Of a stretch of DNA of 53,857 bases, positions 43,664 to 53,284 are shown one piece after another; the first letter of the stretch is position 1, and every line of letters starts with the position of its first letter. The notes under the pieces were generated by a model. That model was not told the origin of the DNA. It did no database searches and saw nothing but the letters and a program-made list of their open reading frames with translations. This stretch comes from Bacteroidetes bacterium UBA5697. GTDB taxonomy: Bacteria; Bacteroidota; Bacteroidia; B-17B0; Aurantibacillaceae. A program made the position numbers and the translations under genes. Where the stretch lies: assembly GCA_002420145.1 (NCBI GenBank), contig DIHL01000095.1:1-53857 (forward strand). The letters are read 5' to 3'.

Positions 43664-45441
43664 TGGGAACAAAATTTAATCTAGACAGAAAGCCAGTAAC
43701 GGACGAAGAAATTAATTCACGCAAAGATTTTGGTGAATTAGTCAATAAATTTAAAAAGCAAAGCATTGAGAAAGCCCGAAGTGATGTAAACTTTTTAAAA
43801 AACAAAAAGGCTACCTATTCGGCAATTATAGCAGGTGTCGCCGTTGTTTGTACCGTTACTTATTTCGCTGTATTTAAAAAAGAACCACCAAAAGAAACCG
43901 CCAATGATAAAATAGTTACTACCCAACAACAACATACTACTTCTCCCGAAAACAAGCAAAATAAAGCTTTTATTGCACCTCCCATCTCCAAACTAAACGT
44001 TCCATATACTTCCTATAAAGTAAAATCCGAACATGGAGCAACCATTAAACACAAATCCAATTCAAAAATTATCATTCCCAAAAAAGCCTTTGTTGACAAA
44101 CAAGGGCAAGATATTGTTGGGGAAGTTGAAATCAAATACAGAGAATTTCATAACCAAGCCGATATTATAGCCAGTGGAATTCCTATGACTTATGATAGCG
44201 CAGGAGTTCAATCTCATTTTGAAAGTGCTGGGATGATTGATATTAAAGGATATCAAAATGGAGAGCCTGTTTTTATCAATCCTAAAAAGCAAATTACAGT
44301 TGAATTTTCTTCTGAACATACTGCAGATAGATATAATATGTATGAATTAGATACGGTTGCAAAAAACTGGACCTATTTAAGTAGAGACAATTCTTTAAAA
44401 AATAAAAAACAATCTATAGCGAGTCAACCAGCAAAACAAAAAGAAATCGAAAAAACTGATTCTCCTAAAGCTCAGGAGTTACAAAAGCAGATTGATGCAA
44501 TTCCTCCAAAAATAGAAGCAGAAAAAACAACTTATACTCAAAAAGTAAATCAACTTCCTAAACATACAGAGCCAAACAAACCAACAAAAGCAATTGCAGG
44601 TCGACCTCAATTTCAATTAGAAGTTAATTATAAAGAGTTTCCTGAGTTACAAGCTTTTAAAAATGCGGTGTTTGAAGTAGGAACAGAAAACAAAAACTAC
44701 AACTCTAAATTAGCTGATATTACTTGGAGCAGCGCCGAAGTTTCTGAAGGTCCTCAAAAAGGTAAAAATTATTTATTGACTTTAAAGTTAAGAGAACGAG
44801 TAGAAAAACTGATTGTTTATCCAGCCTTAACAGGAGCTGATTACGACAAAGCTTTAAAATCTTATGAATCTAAGTTTGCTGACTATAAAAATTTAGCAGC
44901 TAAGCGCGAAGCCGATGAGAAAAGATTGAAAGAAGAATTTGAAGAAAAGCAAACTGCTCTTTTTGAAGAAAGAAAAAAATTAAAAGAAGAGCAAGTTCAA
45001 GCAAATATTAAATACTGGAAAGAACAACAAGCAAAATTGGATGAAGAATATAGTTCGATGGGTAACCAAGAAAAAGTTGTAAGAATATTTAACATTAGCC
45101 GTTTTAATATTTATAATTCTGACTGCCCTAAAAGTTTACCAAATGATGCTAAAATAAACCCTATATATGTTTTAAATAATGGTGCTTCAAGAATTATTCC
45201 AAGTAATATATATCTAATTTCTCATTCAAGAAATTTAGTATATAATTTACCTTACGGACAATTACCTTATAACACCAATGAAAAATACAGTTTATGTGTT
45301 TTATCAAAAGGAAAATTGTATTTATGTAACAAAGAAACTTTTACTACAATCACAGCAGCCAAACAAAACAAAATACCATTAACTGAATTAGATGCTAATG
45401 TAAATGACGCGGCTGATTTAAAAAAAGCTATGGGGATTTAA
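43663..45441 (+). CDS. Membrane protein coupled to the ECF sigma factor (anti-sigma candidate)
   Basis: A 592-residue single-span protein: cytoplasmic N-terminus 1-50 (possible sigma-binding helix), membrane helix 51-70 (TYSAIIAGVAVVCTVTYFAV), then a periplasmic part with a ZU5-like beta-sandwich (about 125-245, GATIKHKSNSKIIIPKKAFV) and a long charged coiled coil (about 405-460). Size and topology fit Bacteroidota sensors that hold an ECF sigma factor and respond to an envelope signal. Direct anti-sigma action is inferred from the TAATG coupling. Confidence 0.75.
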   Translation: MGTKFNLDRKPVTDEEINSRKDFGELVNKFKKQSIEKARSDVNFLKNKKATYSAIIAGVAVVCTVTYFAVFKKEPPKETANDKIVTTQQQHTTSPENKQNKAFIAPPISKLNVPYTSYKVKSEHGATIKHKSNSKIIIPKKAFVDKQGQDIVGEVEIKYREFHNQADIIASGIPMTYDSAGVQSHFESAGMIDIKGYQNGEPVFINPKKQITVEFSSEHTADRYNMYELDTVAKNWTYLSRDNSLKNKKQSIASQPAKQKEIEKTDSPKAQELQKQIDAIPPKIEAEKTTYTQKVNQLPKHTEPNKPTKAIAGRPQFQLEVNYKEFPELQAFKNAVFEVGTENKNYNSKLADITWSSAEVSEGPQKGKNYLLTLKLRERVEKLIVYPALTGADYDKALKSYESKFADYKNLAAKREADEKRLKEEFEEKQTALFEERKKLKEEQVQANIKYWKEQQAKLDEEYSSMGNQEKVVRIFNISRFNIYNSDCPKSLPNDAKINPIYVLNNGASRIIPSNIYLISHSRNLVYNLPYGQLPYNTNEKYSLCVLSKGKLYLCNKETFTTITAAKQNKIPLTELDANVNDAADLKKAMGI

Positions 45442-45486
45442 ATTAAGGACTAAAACCACTACTATATTTCGACAAGCTCAATAACC

Positions 45487-46257
45487 ATGAAAAAAATTAT
45501 TTTTGCAACTAGTGCACTAGCTATTCTATGCTTATCTTTCACTAAAGAAAAAACTTTTACACCACCTGGTACCATTCAAATTAATGACACCTTGTTTGCT
45601 GATGAAACGGAGATTTCGAACTTCAGTTGGATGGAATATGAATATTGGACTATGGGCATTTATGGCGCAAATTCAAAAGAACATTTAGCAACTTTGCCTG
45701 ATACATTAGTATGGAGAGAAAAATTAAGCTATAACGAACCTTATGTAAAACATTATTATAGACATATTGCCTACAGAGAATATCCCGTTGTTGGTATAAG
45801 TTATGAGCAAGCTATAGCATATTGCAAATGGAGAACTGAAAGAGTAAAAGCATTTTTGACTTTAAAAAAAACATTTAAATACAATAATTTCGAATATCGT
45901 ATACCAACTAAAGATGAGTGGGAAAAACTAGCAGAATTTTCGACTCGTATTCTTAATAATAATGGGAAAGATGAAAAAGGAAAGTATCGAATAAATTGTG
46001 CGCACCCTGATACGATAGGAACCCCCTACCCTGATGTTACAGCTCCAGTAAAATCTTATGCCAAAAATTTATTCGGCTTATATAACATGCTTGGCAATGT
46101 AGCTGAAATGGTTCAAGAAAAAGGAATTTGCAAAGGCGGAGGCTGGAAAAACAGATTGGAAGAATGTAGAGTTGGGAAAGATCAAGAATATGCAAAAGCA
46201 AATGCCTGGTTAGGTTTTAGATGTGTTTGTATAATTAAGAATAAAGCGAATAGTTAG
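45487..46257 (+). CDS. FGE-sulfatase/SUMF1-fold exported protein
   Basis: A 256-residue exported protein: signal peptide 1-18 (ATSALAILCLSF), then a formylglycine-generating-enzyme-like fold: TEISNFSWMEYEYW, YRIPTKDEWEKLA, GLYNMLGNVAEM and the end AWLGFRCVC. Bacteroidota use this fold in gliding lipoproteins (GldJ/GldK) as well as enzymes; the catalytic Cys pair of true FGEs is not clearly kept. It lies 45 bases after the anti-sigma candidate and may belong to its regulon. Confidence 0.8.
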   Translation: MKKIIFATSALAILCLSFTKEKTFTPPGTIQINDTLFADETEISNFSWMEYEYWTMGIYGANSKEHLATLPDTLVWREKLSYNEPYVKHYYRHIAYREYPVVGISYEQAIAYCKWRTERVKAFLTLKKTFKYNNFEYRIPTKDEWEKLAEFSTRILNNNGKDEKGKYRINCAHPDTIGTPYPDVTAPVKSYAKNLFGLYNMLGNVAEMVQEKGICKGGGWKNRLEECRVGKDQEYAKANAWLGFRCVCIIKNKANS

Positions 46258-46269
46258 ATTTCTCTGCAC

Positions 46270-47394
46270 TCAGACAGTCAAGGAATTAACTAACAAATCA
46301 AGTTCTTCTTTAGTATTAAAAGAATGCAAGCAAATTCGAAGTCTTTCATGCCCTTCTTTTACTGTTGGGCTTTTGATTGACTTCACGAAAATATCTAATC
46401 CTTTTAATTTCTCTTCAATTTCTTGAACTTGATTATTACCAGAAATTAATTTACAATGAATAGCGCTCTCACTTTTTATAAAATACGGGGAGTTATTTTG
46501 ATGAGAATTAAAATAAGAAATATGACTTCTAAGTTTTTCTATTTCAGTAGTTTTTAAAAATAATTGATAGGCTGCTTTAATAGCTAGCAAACTATGCTCT
46601 GACATCGCCGTAGTATAAATAAATGAACGAGAAAAATTAATTAAGTATTTTTTTAATTCTTCACTCCCCACAATAGCAGCACCGTGACAACCCATCGCCT
46701 TACCATAAGTATAAATTCGAGCAAAACAATCCTTCTCTATATTAAATTCCTCACACAATCCTCTTCCTTGATTTCCAAACACTCCAATGGCATGAGCCTC
46801 ATCAACGATTAAATAAATATTGTCATCTTTACAAAGTTTTGCTAATTCTACTAAAGGAGCATTATCTCCATCCATAGAATAAACACTTTCTACAACAATG
46901 TAAATTTCATTAAATGATTTTTTATGTCTTACTATTAATTCTTGTAAAGATTCCAGATTATTATGTTTGAATTTATAGTGTGTCGCAAAACTTAAACGAA
47001 TACCATCAATTAACGAAGCATGAATTAATTCATCGCTTAATATTAAATCGCCTTTTTGAGGAACACTTGAAAGCAACCCTAAGTTTGCATCATAACCTGA
47101 ATTATAAATTAAAGCTGATTCTGCATGATGAAATTGAGCGATTTCTTTTTCTATCTCATTAAACAATTCAGAATTTCCACTGATTAAACGAGAACCAGTT
47201 GAGCCTATATGAATTGAGGTATTTAATGTTTTAAGTTCTTCCAGCAAATAACCTTGGGAAGAAAAGCCTAAATAATCATTACTCGAAAAATCTATTCTAG
47301 GATAAGACGACATAAGGGAGCGTAAGCTCCCTTTATCTATTCGTTGTTGTAATAAGGAGGTAATGGTTGATGGATTTTTTTTTTGTCCACTCAT
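46270..47394 (-). CDS. bioF: 8-amino-7-oxononanoate synthase
   Basis: A 374-residue PLP enzyme of the alpha-oxoamine synthase family: LIVDEAHAIGVFG, and the PLP lysine K232 in TYGKAMGCHGAA. It condenses pimeloyl-ACP (or CoA) with alanine in biotin synthesis. It follows bioB by 28 bases in the same direction, so the biotin role is more likely than KBL or sphingolipid SPT, which share the fold. Confidence 0.88.
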   Translation of the reverse strand: MSGQKKNPSTITSLLQQRIDKGSLRSLMSSYPRIDFSSNDYLGFSSQGYLLEELKTLNTSIHIGSTGSRLISGNSELFNEIEKEIAQFHHAESALIYNSGYDANLGLLSSVPQKGDLILSDELIHASLIDGIRLSFATHYKFKHNNLESLQELIVRHKKSFNEIYIVVESVYSMDGDNAPLVELAKLCKDDNIYLIVDEAHAIGVFGNQGRGLCEEFNIEKDCFARIYTYGKAMGCHGAAIVGSEELKKYLINFSRSFIYTTAMSEHSLLAIKAAYQLFLKTTEIEKLRSHISYFNSHQNNSPYFIKSESAIHCKLISGNNQVQEIEEKLKGLDIFVKSIKSPTVKEGHERLRICLHSFNTKEELDLLVNSLTV

Positions 47395-47422
47395 ATTTTG
47401 CTCTACCTCTTTTATATAAAAT

Positions 47423-48403
47423 TTAAACTAATTCTTCTTTTTTCAATTTATCTACAAAAGCTTGTTTTGTATTTAAACCTAAAATTTTAAACATCTCCAT
47501 ATCCTGATTATATAAAGGATTTGGAGTCGTTAATAATTTCTCTCCGGCGAAGATAGAATTAGCTCCTGCCATAAAGCATAGAGCCTGTCCTTCCATACTC
47601 ATACTTAAACGACCTGCTGATAAACGCACTGCTGTTCTTGGTAATATAATACGAGCTGTTGCAATCATACGAACCATATCCCAAATTGGCACTGGTGGTT
47701 GATCTTCCATTGGAGTACCTTCTACTGCTACTAAGGCATTAATAGGAACTGATTCTGGTTGAGGACGTAATAAACTTAACGTATATAACATCCCTACTCT
47801 ATCTTCTACTTTCTCTCCCATTCCAATAATTCCACCTGAACAAACAGTTAAGCCTGCTTTACGAACATTATTAATAGTATTTAAACGATCGTCAAACTTA
47901 CGAGTAGAAATAATGTTTTCGTAATTCTCTTCGCTTGTATCAATATTATGATTATACGCGTACAATCCAGCATCAGCTAAACGCTTCGCTTGATCTTCTG
48001 TTACCATTCCTAAAGTAGCACAAACTTCTAACCCTTTACTATTAATGGTTTTAACCATATCTAATACAGTATCAAAATCTTTATTGTCACGAACTTCTCT
48101 CCAAGCTGCACCTAAACACATGCGACTAGCACCTCCAGCTTTTGCATTATCTGCAGCAGCATTTACTTCAGGCACACTCATTAATTTATGAACCTTAACC
48201 TCTGTATGGTAACGAGCTGCTTGAGGGCAATAAGAACAATCCTCAGGGCAACCGCCAGTTTTAATTGACAATAACGAACTCACTTGTACTTCACCAACAG
48301 TATGATGTTGCTTGTGAACTTCTGCAGCTCTATATATTAATTCCATCAAAGGTGTATTATACACCTCCAAAATTTCTTCTTTAGTCCAATCTTTAGTTGT
48401 CAT
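47423..48403 (-). CDS. bioB: Biotin synthase
   Basis: A 326-residue radical SAM enzyme that puts sulfur into dethiobiotin. Cluster Cys are C52, C56 and C59 (GGCPEDCSYCPQ); the second Fe-S site uses Cys in RMCLGAAWRE and VCSGGIIGMGE; the R in TARIILPRTAVRLSAGR is conserved. First gene of a bioB-bioF unit with a good promoter upstream. Other biotin genes are not in the window. Confidence 0.96.
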   Translation of the reverse strand: MTTKDWTKEEILEVYNTPLMELIYRAAEVHKQHHTVGEVQVSSLLSIKTGGCPEDCSYCPQAARYHTEVKVHKLMSVPEVNAAADNAKAGGASRMCLGAAWREVRDNKDFDTVLDMVKTINSKGLEVCATLGMVTEDQAKRLADAGLYAYNHNIDTSEENYENIISTRKFDDRLNTINNVRKAGLTVCSGGIIGMGEKVEDRVGMLYTLSLLRPQPESVPINALVAVEGTPMEDQPPVPIWDMVRMIATARIILPRTAVRLSAGRLSMSMEGQALCFMAGANSIFAGEKLLTTPNPLYNQDMEMFKILGLNTKQAFVDKLKKEELV

Positions 48404-48423
48404 TATCTATTTTCTAATTCAAA

Positions 48424-48453
48424 CAAATTTACTACAAAAGCCACAAACCACAA
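48424..48453 (-). promoter_or_regulatory. Promoter of bioB-bioF
   Basis: On the minus strand TTTG (48454-48451), 19 bp, then TAAATTTG (48431-48424): an exact Bacteroidota-type promoter. The start would be about 48418, a leader of about 15 bases. I see no clear BirA/BioR operator. Confidence 0.55.
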
Positions 48454-48534
48454 AACCTAATTATTGGAAAACTATGTTAGTAATTTTCAGCGAATTACAG
48501 GTATCTTTTTAAGATAAGTGCGTTATTTGTAGTA

Positions 48535-48825
48535 ATGAAGAAGTTTATTGTTTTATCCCTATTTTTATTTTTTATTGGTCAACTACCAATAAGAGCGCAG
48601 TTTAGTGAAAGTAAAGAGCGTAAAAAGATGTGGCGTAAATCAGGGAAACGACATAAACCACGCGAAGCTTACAATCCTTACTTAAAAAAGAAAGAAAAGC
48701 CCAGCCAGCAACTTAGTAAGCAAAATGCGAGAGAGCAAAAACGCCAATTAAAAGCCGCTAAAAAACAAAAACGAAAGAGCATGAAAAAACTAGGTTATAA
48801 AGAAACGAAAGTGAAAAGAGCATAA
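48535..48825 (+). CDS. Small basic exported protein
   Basis: A 96-residue protein with a signal peptide (1-22, ending IRAQ) and a mature part of extreme positive charge (Lys/Arg-rich, for example KAAKKQKRKSMKK). No family recognised. Such basic secreted peptides may bind nucleic acid, polysaccharide or the cell wall. A strong terminator follows immediately. Confidence 0.7.
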   Translation: MKKFIVLSLFLFFIGQLPIRAQFSESKERKKMWRKSGKRHKPREAYNPYLKKKEKPSQQLSKQNAREQKRQLKAAKKQKRKSMKKLGYKETKVKRA

Positions 48826-48852
48826 AAAAAGGAGGTATTAACCTCCTTTTTT
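48825..48852. terminator. Bidirectional terminator between convergent genes
   Basis: A perfect 12-bp stem (AAAAAAGGAGGT / ACCTCCTTTTTT) with loop ATTA; the A/T ends give U-runs on both strands. It serves the small basic protein gene on the plus strand and the sorting-domain gene on the minus strand (stop at 48870). Confidence 0.85.
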
Positions 48853-48869
48853 ATTGACATTAAAAATGA

Positions 48870-50693
48870 TTATTTATTTATCATTTCTTTATAATTGAAT
48901 AATTGATTATCAGAAACAATGTTTAATTGATATACACCATTTGCTAAGTGTGATAAATCCATTTGAGTTTCGAAAGAAGTAGTTGTTTGAGTAAATACGT
49001 TTTTACCATTAACATCAAATACACTTACTTGAGCATTTAAAGCTGGTGTTTTAACTACAACTAAACCATTTGTTGGGTTTGGATAAATAGAAACCACATC
49101 TGCATTTAATGTTTGAAAACCAGTACAAGCATTAACCGTCATAATATCAACTGCATCAGCAAAACAATTATTTCCATCTGTATAAGAATACATAATTGTG
49201 TAAGTTCCAACACCAACTGTTGCTGGGCTAAATACACCACCAGTAACTCCAGGCCCACTGTATACACCTCCTGATGGAGAACCACCAGCCAATGTTACTG
49301 TATTTACAGTCACACAATGTAAATCAGGATTTAAAGTTAAAGATACATTTGGAACGGCATTTACAGTTACTGTGGCTATTGCTGTATTTGAACAGTTATT
49401 AGCATCAGTTCCAGTTACCGTATAATCAACAGGAGATGTAGTTGGAGTAACAATAATACTAGTAGTTGACTGTCCAGTATTCCAAGCATAAGATACAGCA
49501 CCAGTTGCTGTTAATGTAGCTGAATTACCAGCACAAATAGATGCAGAGTTTACAGACACAGATGGCAAAGCATTTACAATAACCGTTGCTATTGCTGTTG
49601 CTGAACAGCTATTAGTTGATGTTCCCATCACTGTGAATGAAACTGGAGATGTTGTTGGAGTGACAACAATACTAGCTGTTGTTTCTGCTGTATTCCAAAC
49701 ATAAGAACTAGAGGTGCCAGTAGCTGTTAATGTAGCTGAATTACCCGCACAAATAGTAGCAGAGTTTACAGAAATAGTTGGAGCGGCATTTACAGTTGCA
49801 GTTGCTACAGCTGTTGCTGTTCCGCAAGCATTACTAACAGTTAAAGTATAATCACTAGATGTTGCGCCAGTAATAGTTGTACTAGAAGCATTTGGTGAAC
49901 CTATTGTTCCAGCACCTGTCCAAGTGTATGTAAAAGGAGCATCTCCTAAAACAGAAGAACCTAAATTTAATGTTTGATTATCACAAATTGGCGAATTACC
50001 TGTAATGGCAGAAATAGTTGGAGAAGCACATGGTAAAGCTGACCCAGTAGCTACGCCATCAATATTGACGTTATCAATACTAAAAGTTCCACCTGATTGT
50101 TCTGCATTCCAACCATAAAAACGGAAAGATACTGAAGATGTAATAGTTGCCCCAAATAAGCTAATAGTGCTACCGTTTTGTGCAGAACTAAGAGCATCTA
50201 AATTCCAAAAGAACTCATTTGTTCCTACTACCGATAAATTTGTATTTGTAGTTACAGAAGCAGGTAAGTTATTAGTAAACCCATCTGCACTTGTTCTTAC
50301 AGCGTAATTTCTGATACCAGCAGCCGAACGTTGAACAGTGAAAATAATCGAATTTAAAGCAATTGTATAGCCGTTTACAGGAGTTAATACAATTTCATAA
50401 TATTCTCCTGTATTAATAGCGCCAGTCATAGTTGAATAAGTATCAACACCCGAAGTAGCTCCTAAAGGCCAGCCCACGAAAGAGAAACGTCCAGAAGCAT
50501 TAGGATTAGCAGATGGTGTTCCAACCGCTGTAAAAGAACCAGAGGTAATTCCAGCTGCTGTAGGCGTTGGAGTTGGATCAATTAAACCTGTACTTGGCGT
50601 TACTGCCGAAAAAGGATATGTTAATGTAAAACTTTGTGAATGTGCTATAAATGCCGCGCACATAAATGCCATTGAAAGTATTTTTTTTATCAT
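48870..50693 (-). CDS. T9SS-exported protein with Ig-like repeats
   Basis: A 607-residue secreted protein: signal peptide 1-19 (ending AHSQ), an N-terminal beta domain (about 20-215), three to four Ig/PKD-like repeats (about 225-520) in which the phrase SICAGNSATLTATG recurs nearly unchanged, and a C-terminal type A sorting domain (SIYPNPTNGLVVVKTP ... ending YKEMINK) recognised by the type IX secretion system. It is probably a cell-surface or released adhesin. A TAAATTTG box (50723-50716, minus) is a probable -7 element. The DNA repeats inside could recombine. Confidence 0.88.
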   Translation of the reverse strand: MIKKILSMAFMCAAFIAHSQSFTLTYPFSAVTPSTGLIDPTPTPTAAGITSGSFTAVGTPSANPNASGRFSFVGWPLGATSGVDTYSTMTGAINTGEYYEIVLTPVNGYTIALNSIIFTVQRSAAGIRNYAVRTSADGFTNNLPASVTTNTNLSVVGTNEFFWNLDALSSAQNGSTISLFGATITSSVSFRFYGWNAEQSGGTFSIDNVNIDGVATGSALPCASPTISAITGNSPICDNQTLNLGSSVLGDAPFTYTWTGAGTIGSPNASSTTITGATSSDYTLTVSNACGTATAVATATVNAAPTISVNSATICAGNSATLTATGTSSSYVWNTAETTASIVVTPTTSPVSFTVMGTSTNSCSATAIATVIVNALPSVSVNSASICAGNSATLTATGAVSYAWNTGQSTTSIIVTPTTSPVDYTVTGTDANNCSNTAIATVTVNAVPNVSLTLNPDLHCVTVNTVTLAGGSPSGGVYSGPGVTGGVFSPATVGVGTYTIMYSYTDGNNCFADAVDIMTVNACTGFQTLNADVVSIYPNPTNGLVVVKTPALNAQVSVFDVNGKNVFTQTTTSFETQMDLSHLANGVYQLNIVSDNQLFNYKEMINK

Positions 50694-50810
50694 AATTGTT
50701 TTTTTAGATTTTCTACAAATTTAAGGGATTAAATTCACATGAGTGTTAAGCCAATATCAATAATACTGGCAAAAACTCATTTTTTAATAACATGTTATGA
50801 AAAAAAAATG

Positions 50811-52139
50811 TTAAACTTCTTTTTCAGTAAAAATAATATTTAAACCTTCTAATTCAGAAAGCATTGGCTCATAAATCTCTTTTACGGTCGGAATTTGAAC
50901 GCCATACAATTTAAACTTTCCTGTTAAGAAATTTTTAATTGATATTGCTAAAGGCAAGCCTACTGTTTTTGCCATAGCTGTATGTACCTCATCATCTCCA
51001 ATGACCACTAAAGAAGATTCTAATTTTTTGTTGGCGCCATTCAAGGTGTATTCAAATTGATGCTGCATCACAATCATATCCTTGTCTCCAGTTTTCAATA
51101 ACCATTTCTCTTCTAATAAATTTTGAAGCAATTCTGCAGGAGAACCTTCTTTCAATTTAATTGGACGATTAGAGAATAATTCTAAAAATTCTAATTTAGA
51201 CATTACCTCAGCATCTATATCAACCCCCATAAAATTGACTAATTTATCTTTAACCGAAGCTGAACCTTTTGGCAAAAACGCTTCTAATAAATCGGTATAA
51301 GTTAAAGTATTCGCATTTTTAATTTTATACGTATCGTCTGTTAATCCTAGTTTTACAAACACGTTCCATGCTTTACAATACCCTGGCATACGCAAGGTGC
51401 CACGCAACATCGTACTAGCGTCATTTAATCCATAAGGCTCTTTGTATCCTATACTATCACGGTTGGCATAGGCATCAAATTTACCGTAACCATCCACTTC
51501 GATTGTTTCTATTTGAGTATAAATACGATTGTAGGGGATGAATTTTAATTTACCTTCTTCAATAAATTGTGCCGTACCCTGTCCTGCTAAAATTACATTA
51601 CGAGGATTCCAGCTAAATTTATAGCCCCATGGATTATCGTTACTCTCGGGAGCCACCAAGCCACCACAAAATGATTTAAAGCTAGTAATCTTTCCTCCTT
51701 TATCTTGTATTTCATGAATTACTTTCATGGCCGATGCATGATCAATGCCTGGATCTAAGCCACATTCATTTAATAACAATAAGTTTTTTTGTTTGGCTTC
51801 TGCATCCAAGTCTTTCATATCCTGACTTACATAACTAGCTGTGGCAATATGTTTCCCTAAACGTACACAATCTCTAGCCACATCGCCATGCATAAAGGCT
51901 GGCAACATAGATACTACAAAATCTGCTTGTTTAATTAATTCTTCTCTTAACGATACATTATTTACATCAAACTCTACCGCCGATGCAACTTCTGTATAGT
52001 TAGTAATTTTAGATTCTACTACTTTTTTGTTAGCATCAGCAATCGTTATATGCCAAACATAAGTTTTGGCATTCGATAAAAAATAATCGATTAAACTAGA
52101 TGAAGAGCGCCCAGCTCCTATTATTAATATTTTGCTCAT
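50811..52139 (-). CDS. Saccharopine dehydrogenase-like (NAD(P)-dependent) enzyme
   Basis: A 442-residue oxidoreductase. Start at ATG 52139, because the Rossmann motif GAGRSSSS follows directly in MSKILIIGAG. The C-terminal lid (GCDPGIDH-type: LLLNECGLDPGIDHASAMK) matches saccharopine reductase (LYS9 type). Bacteroidota often have this family in lysine or related metabolism, or with carboxynorspermidine synthase; which substrate is used here is not clear. Confidence 0.85.
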   Translation of the reverse strand: MSKILIIGAGRSSSSLIDYFLSNAKTYVWHITIADANKKVVESKITNYTEVASAVEFDVNNVSLREELIKQADFVVSMLPAFMHGDVARDCVRLGKHIATASYVSQDMKDLDAEAKQKNLLLLNECGLDPGIDHASAMKVIHEIQDKGGKITSFKSFCGGLVAPESNDNPWGYKFSWNPRNVILAGQGTAQFIEEGKLKFIPYNRIYTQIETIEVDGYGKFDAYANRDSIGYKEPYGLNDASTMLRGTLRMPGYCKAWNVFVKLGLTDDTYKIKNANTLTYTDLLEAFLPKGSASVKDKLVNFMGVDIDAEVMSKLEFLELFSNRPIKLKEGSPAELLQNLLEEKWLLKTGDKDMIVMQHQFEYTLNGANKKLESSLVVIGDDEVHTAMAKTVGLPLAISIKNFLTGKFKLYGVQIPTVKEIYEPMLSELEGLNIIFTEKEV

Positions 52140-52154
52140 AAAATAATTTCTGCA

Positions 52155-52174
52155 CAAAAATAACCTTAAATTTG
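52155..52174. promoter_or_regulatory. Divergent -7 elements
   Basis: TATTTTTG on the minus strand (52162-52155), facing the saccharopine-dehydrogenase-like gene, and TAAATTTG on the plus strand (52167-52174), facing the DUF4476 gene, lie 4 bases apart. Both match TAnnTTTG; -33 TTG elements are weak (minus: 52181-52179, spacer 16) or not seen (plus). Confidence 0.4.
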
Positions 52175-52191
52175 TTATCAAAACATATAAT

Positions 52192-53283
52192 ATGGTTCAA
52201 AAGATAAAAGTCCTGTTGTATTTACTTTTTTGTGGACTTTCAATTCAATCTCAAAACAACACTTTAGTTATTTTGAGTGAATCTGGCAATCCTTTTTTTC
52301 TATCTGTAAACAATGAGTTAATTAATAAAAATGCCCAATCTAACGTCAAAGTATTTAACTTCAATATTGGTTGGAATCATATCTTAATTAAAATACCCAA
52401 TAAAGAACAATCTCTTAAAGATTCTATCCTACTGAGTAATAAATCAAAATTTTTAAATAAAGAATTTACTTATGTATTACTAGATAAAGAGGGGAAATTA
52501 ACTTTGCAATTTAAATCGGTTTCAGAACAATCTGGTCCCGAAACTCCTCCTGTTCCAGAAGCACCAAAAGAAACAGTGCCTTTAGTAGATAATAGTATTT
52601 ACGGCAACTTGTATCAAGCCGTAAATAACAAACCTGTATTTTACAAAAATTTTGATACTGAGACCTCTACCTGCAAAACAGGTTTAAATGACAAGGATAT
52701 TAAATATGCTCTTACTCTTTTTAAGAAAGCAAATGATACAGAGGCCGCTTACAGATATTTAAATCAAATTATTGAATTAAACTGTTACAATGTTTTGCAA
52801 CTAAAAGAATTATTGGAATCAACACCAATAGATATGGATAGATTAAACTCTGCAAAAAAAGCATACATTCATTTATCAGATAAACAAAATGCAAATACTT
52901 TATTAGTGATATTTAAATATCCTACAATGAAAGAGTCTTATACTTCTTTTATCAAGGAACAAGAAAACATCATCAAGCAAAAAAACATGAATTGTAAAGA
53001 GCCTATAAGCGATTCTAATTTCGAAGAATTATTAAATAAAATCAAAAAAGCACCTTACGAAAACGAGAAAGTAGTAGTGGCGAAAAAATTATTAGTTGAT
53101 GTTTGCTTATCAAGTTCTCAAGCAAAAAAAATGAGTGAATTATATACTCATGATAGAGAAAAAATGGAATTATTAAAATCTGCCTATAATGTTTTGACAG
53201 ATAAAAATAATGCTTCTATTTTAGCTGATGAATTTCAATTTAAAGAAACTAAAGAAGACTATTTAAAATATATTTCTCAATAA
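52192..53283 (+). CDS. DUF4476-domain exported protein
   Basis: A 363-residue exported protein: signal peptide 1-20 (LLYLLFCGLSIQSQ), a beta-rich part (about 22-105), a Pro/Glu linker (about 115-130), and two copies of the helical DUF4476 repeat (about 165-255 and 270-360), each with a ...SSxQxxxLxxL...-like helix and 'AYxxLxDKxNxxxL' (AKKAYIHLSDKQNANTL and SAYNVLTDKNNASIL). Function unknown; common in Flavobacteriales. Confidence 0.85.
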   Translation: MVQKIKVLLYLLFCGLSIQSQNNTLVILSESGNPFFLSVNNELINKNAQSNVKVFNFNIGWNHILIKIPNKEQSLKDSILLSNKSKFLNKEFTYVLLDKEGKLTLQFKSVSEQSGPETPPVPEAPKETVPLVDNSIYGNLYQAVNNKPVFYKNFDTETSTCKTGLNDKDIKYALTLFKKANDTEAAYRYLNQIIELNCYNVLQLKELLESTPIDMDRLNSAKKAYIHLSDKQNANTLLVIFKYPTMKESYTSFIKEQENIIKQKNMNCKEPISDSNFEELLNKIKKAPYENEKVVVAKKLLVDVCLSSSQAKKMSELYTHDREKMELLKSAYNVLTDKNNASILADEFQFKETKEDYLKYISQ

Positions 53284-53284
53284 T

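Noticed and set aside
49500..49800. CRISPR-like repeats in the sorting-domain gene
   Set aside because: They are coding repeats of Ig-like domains in one long open frame.
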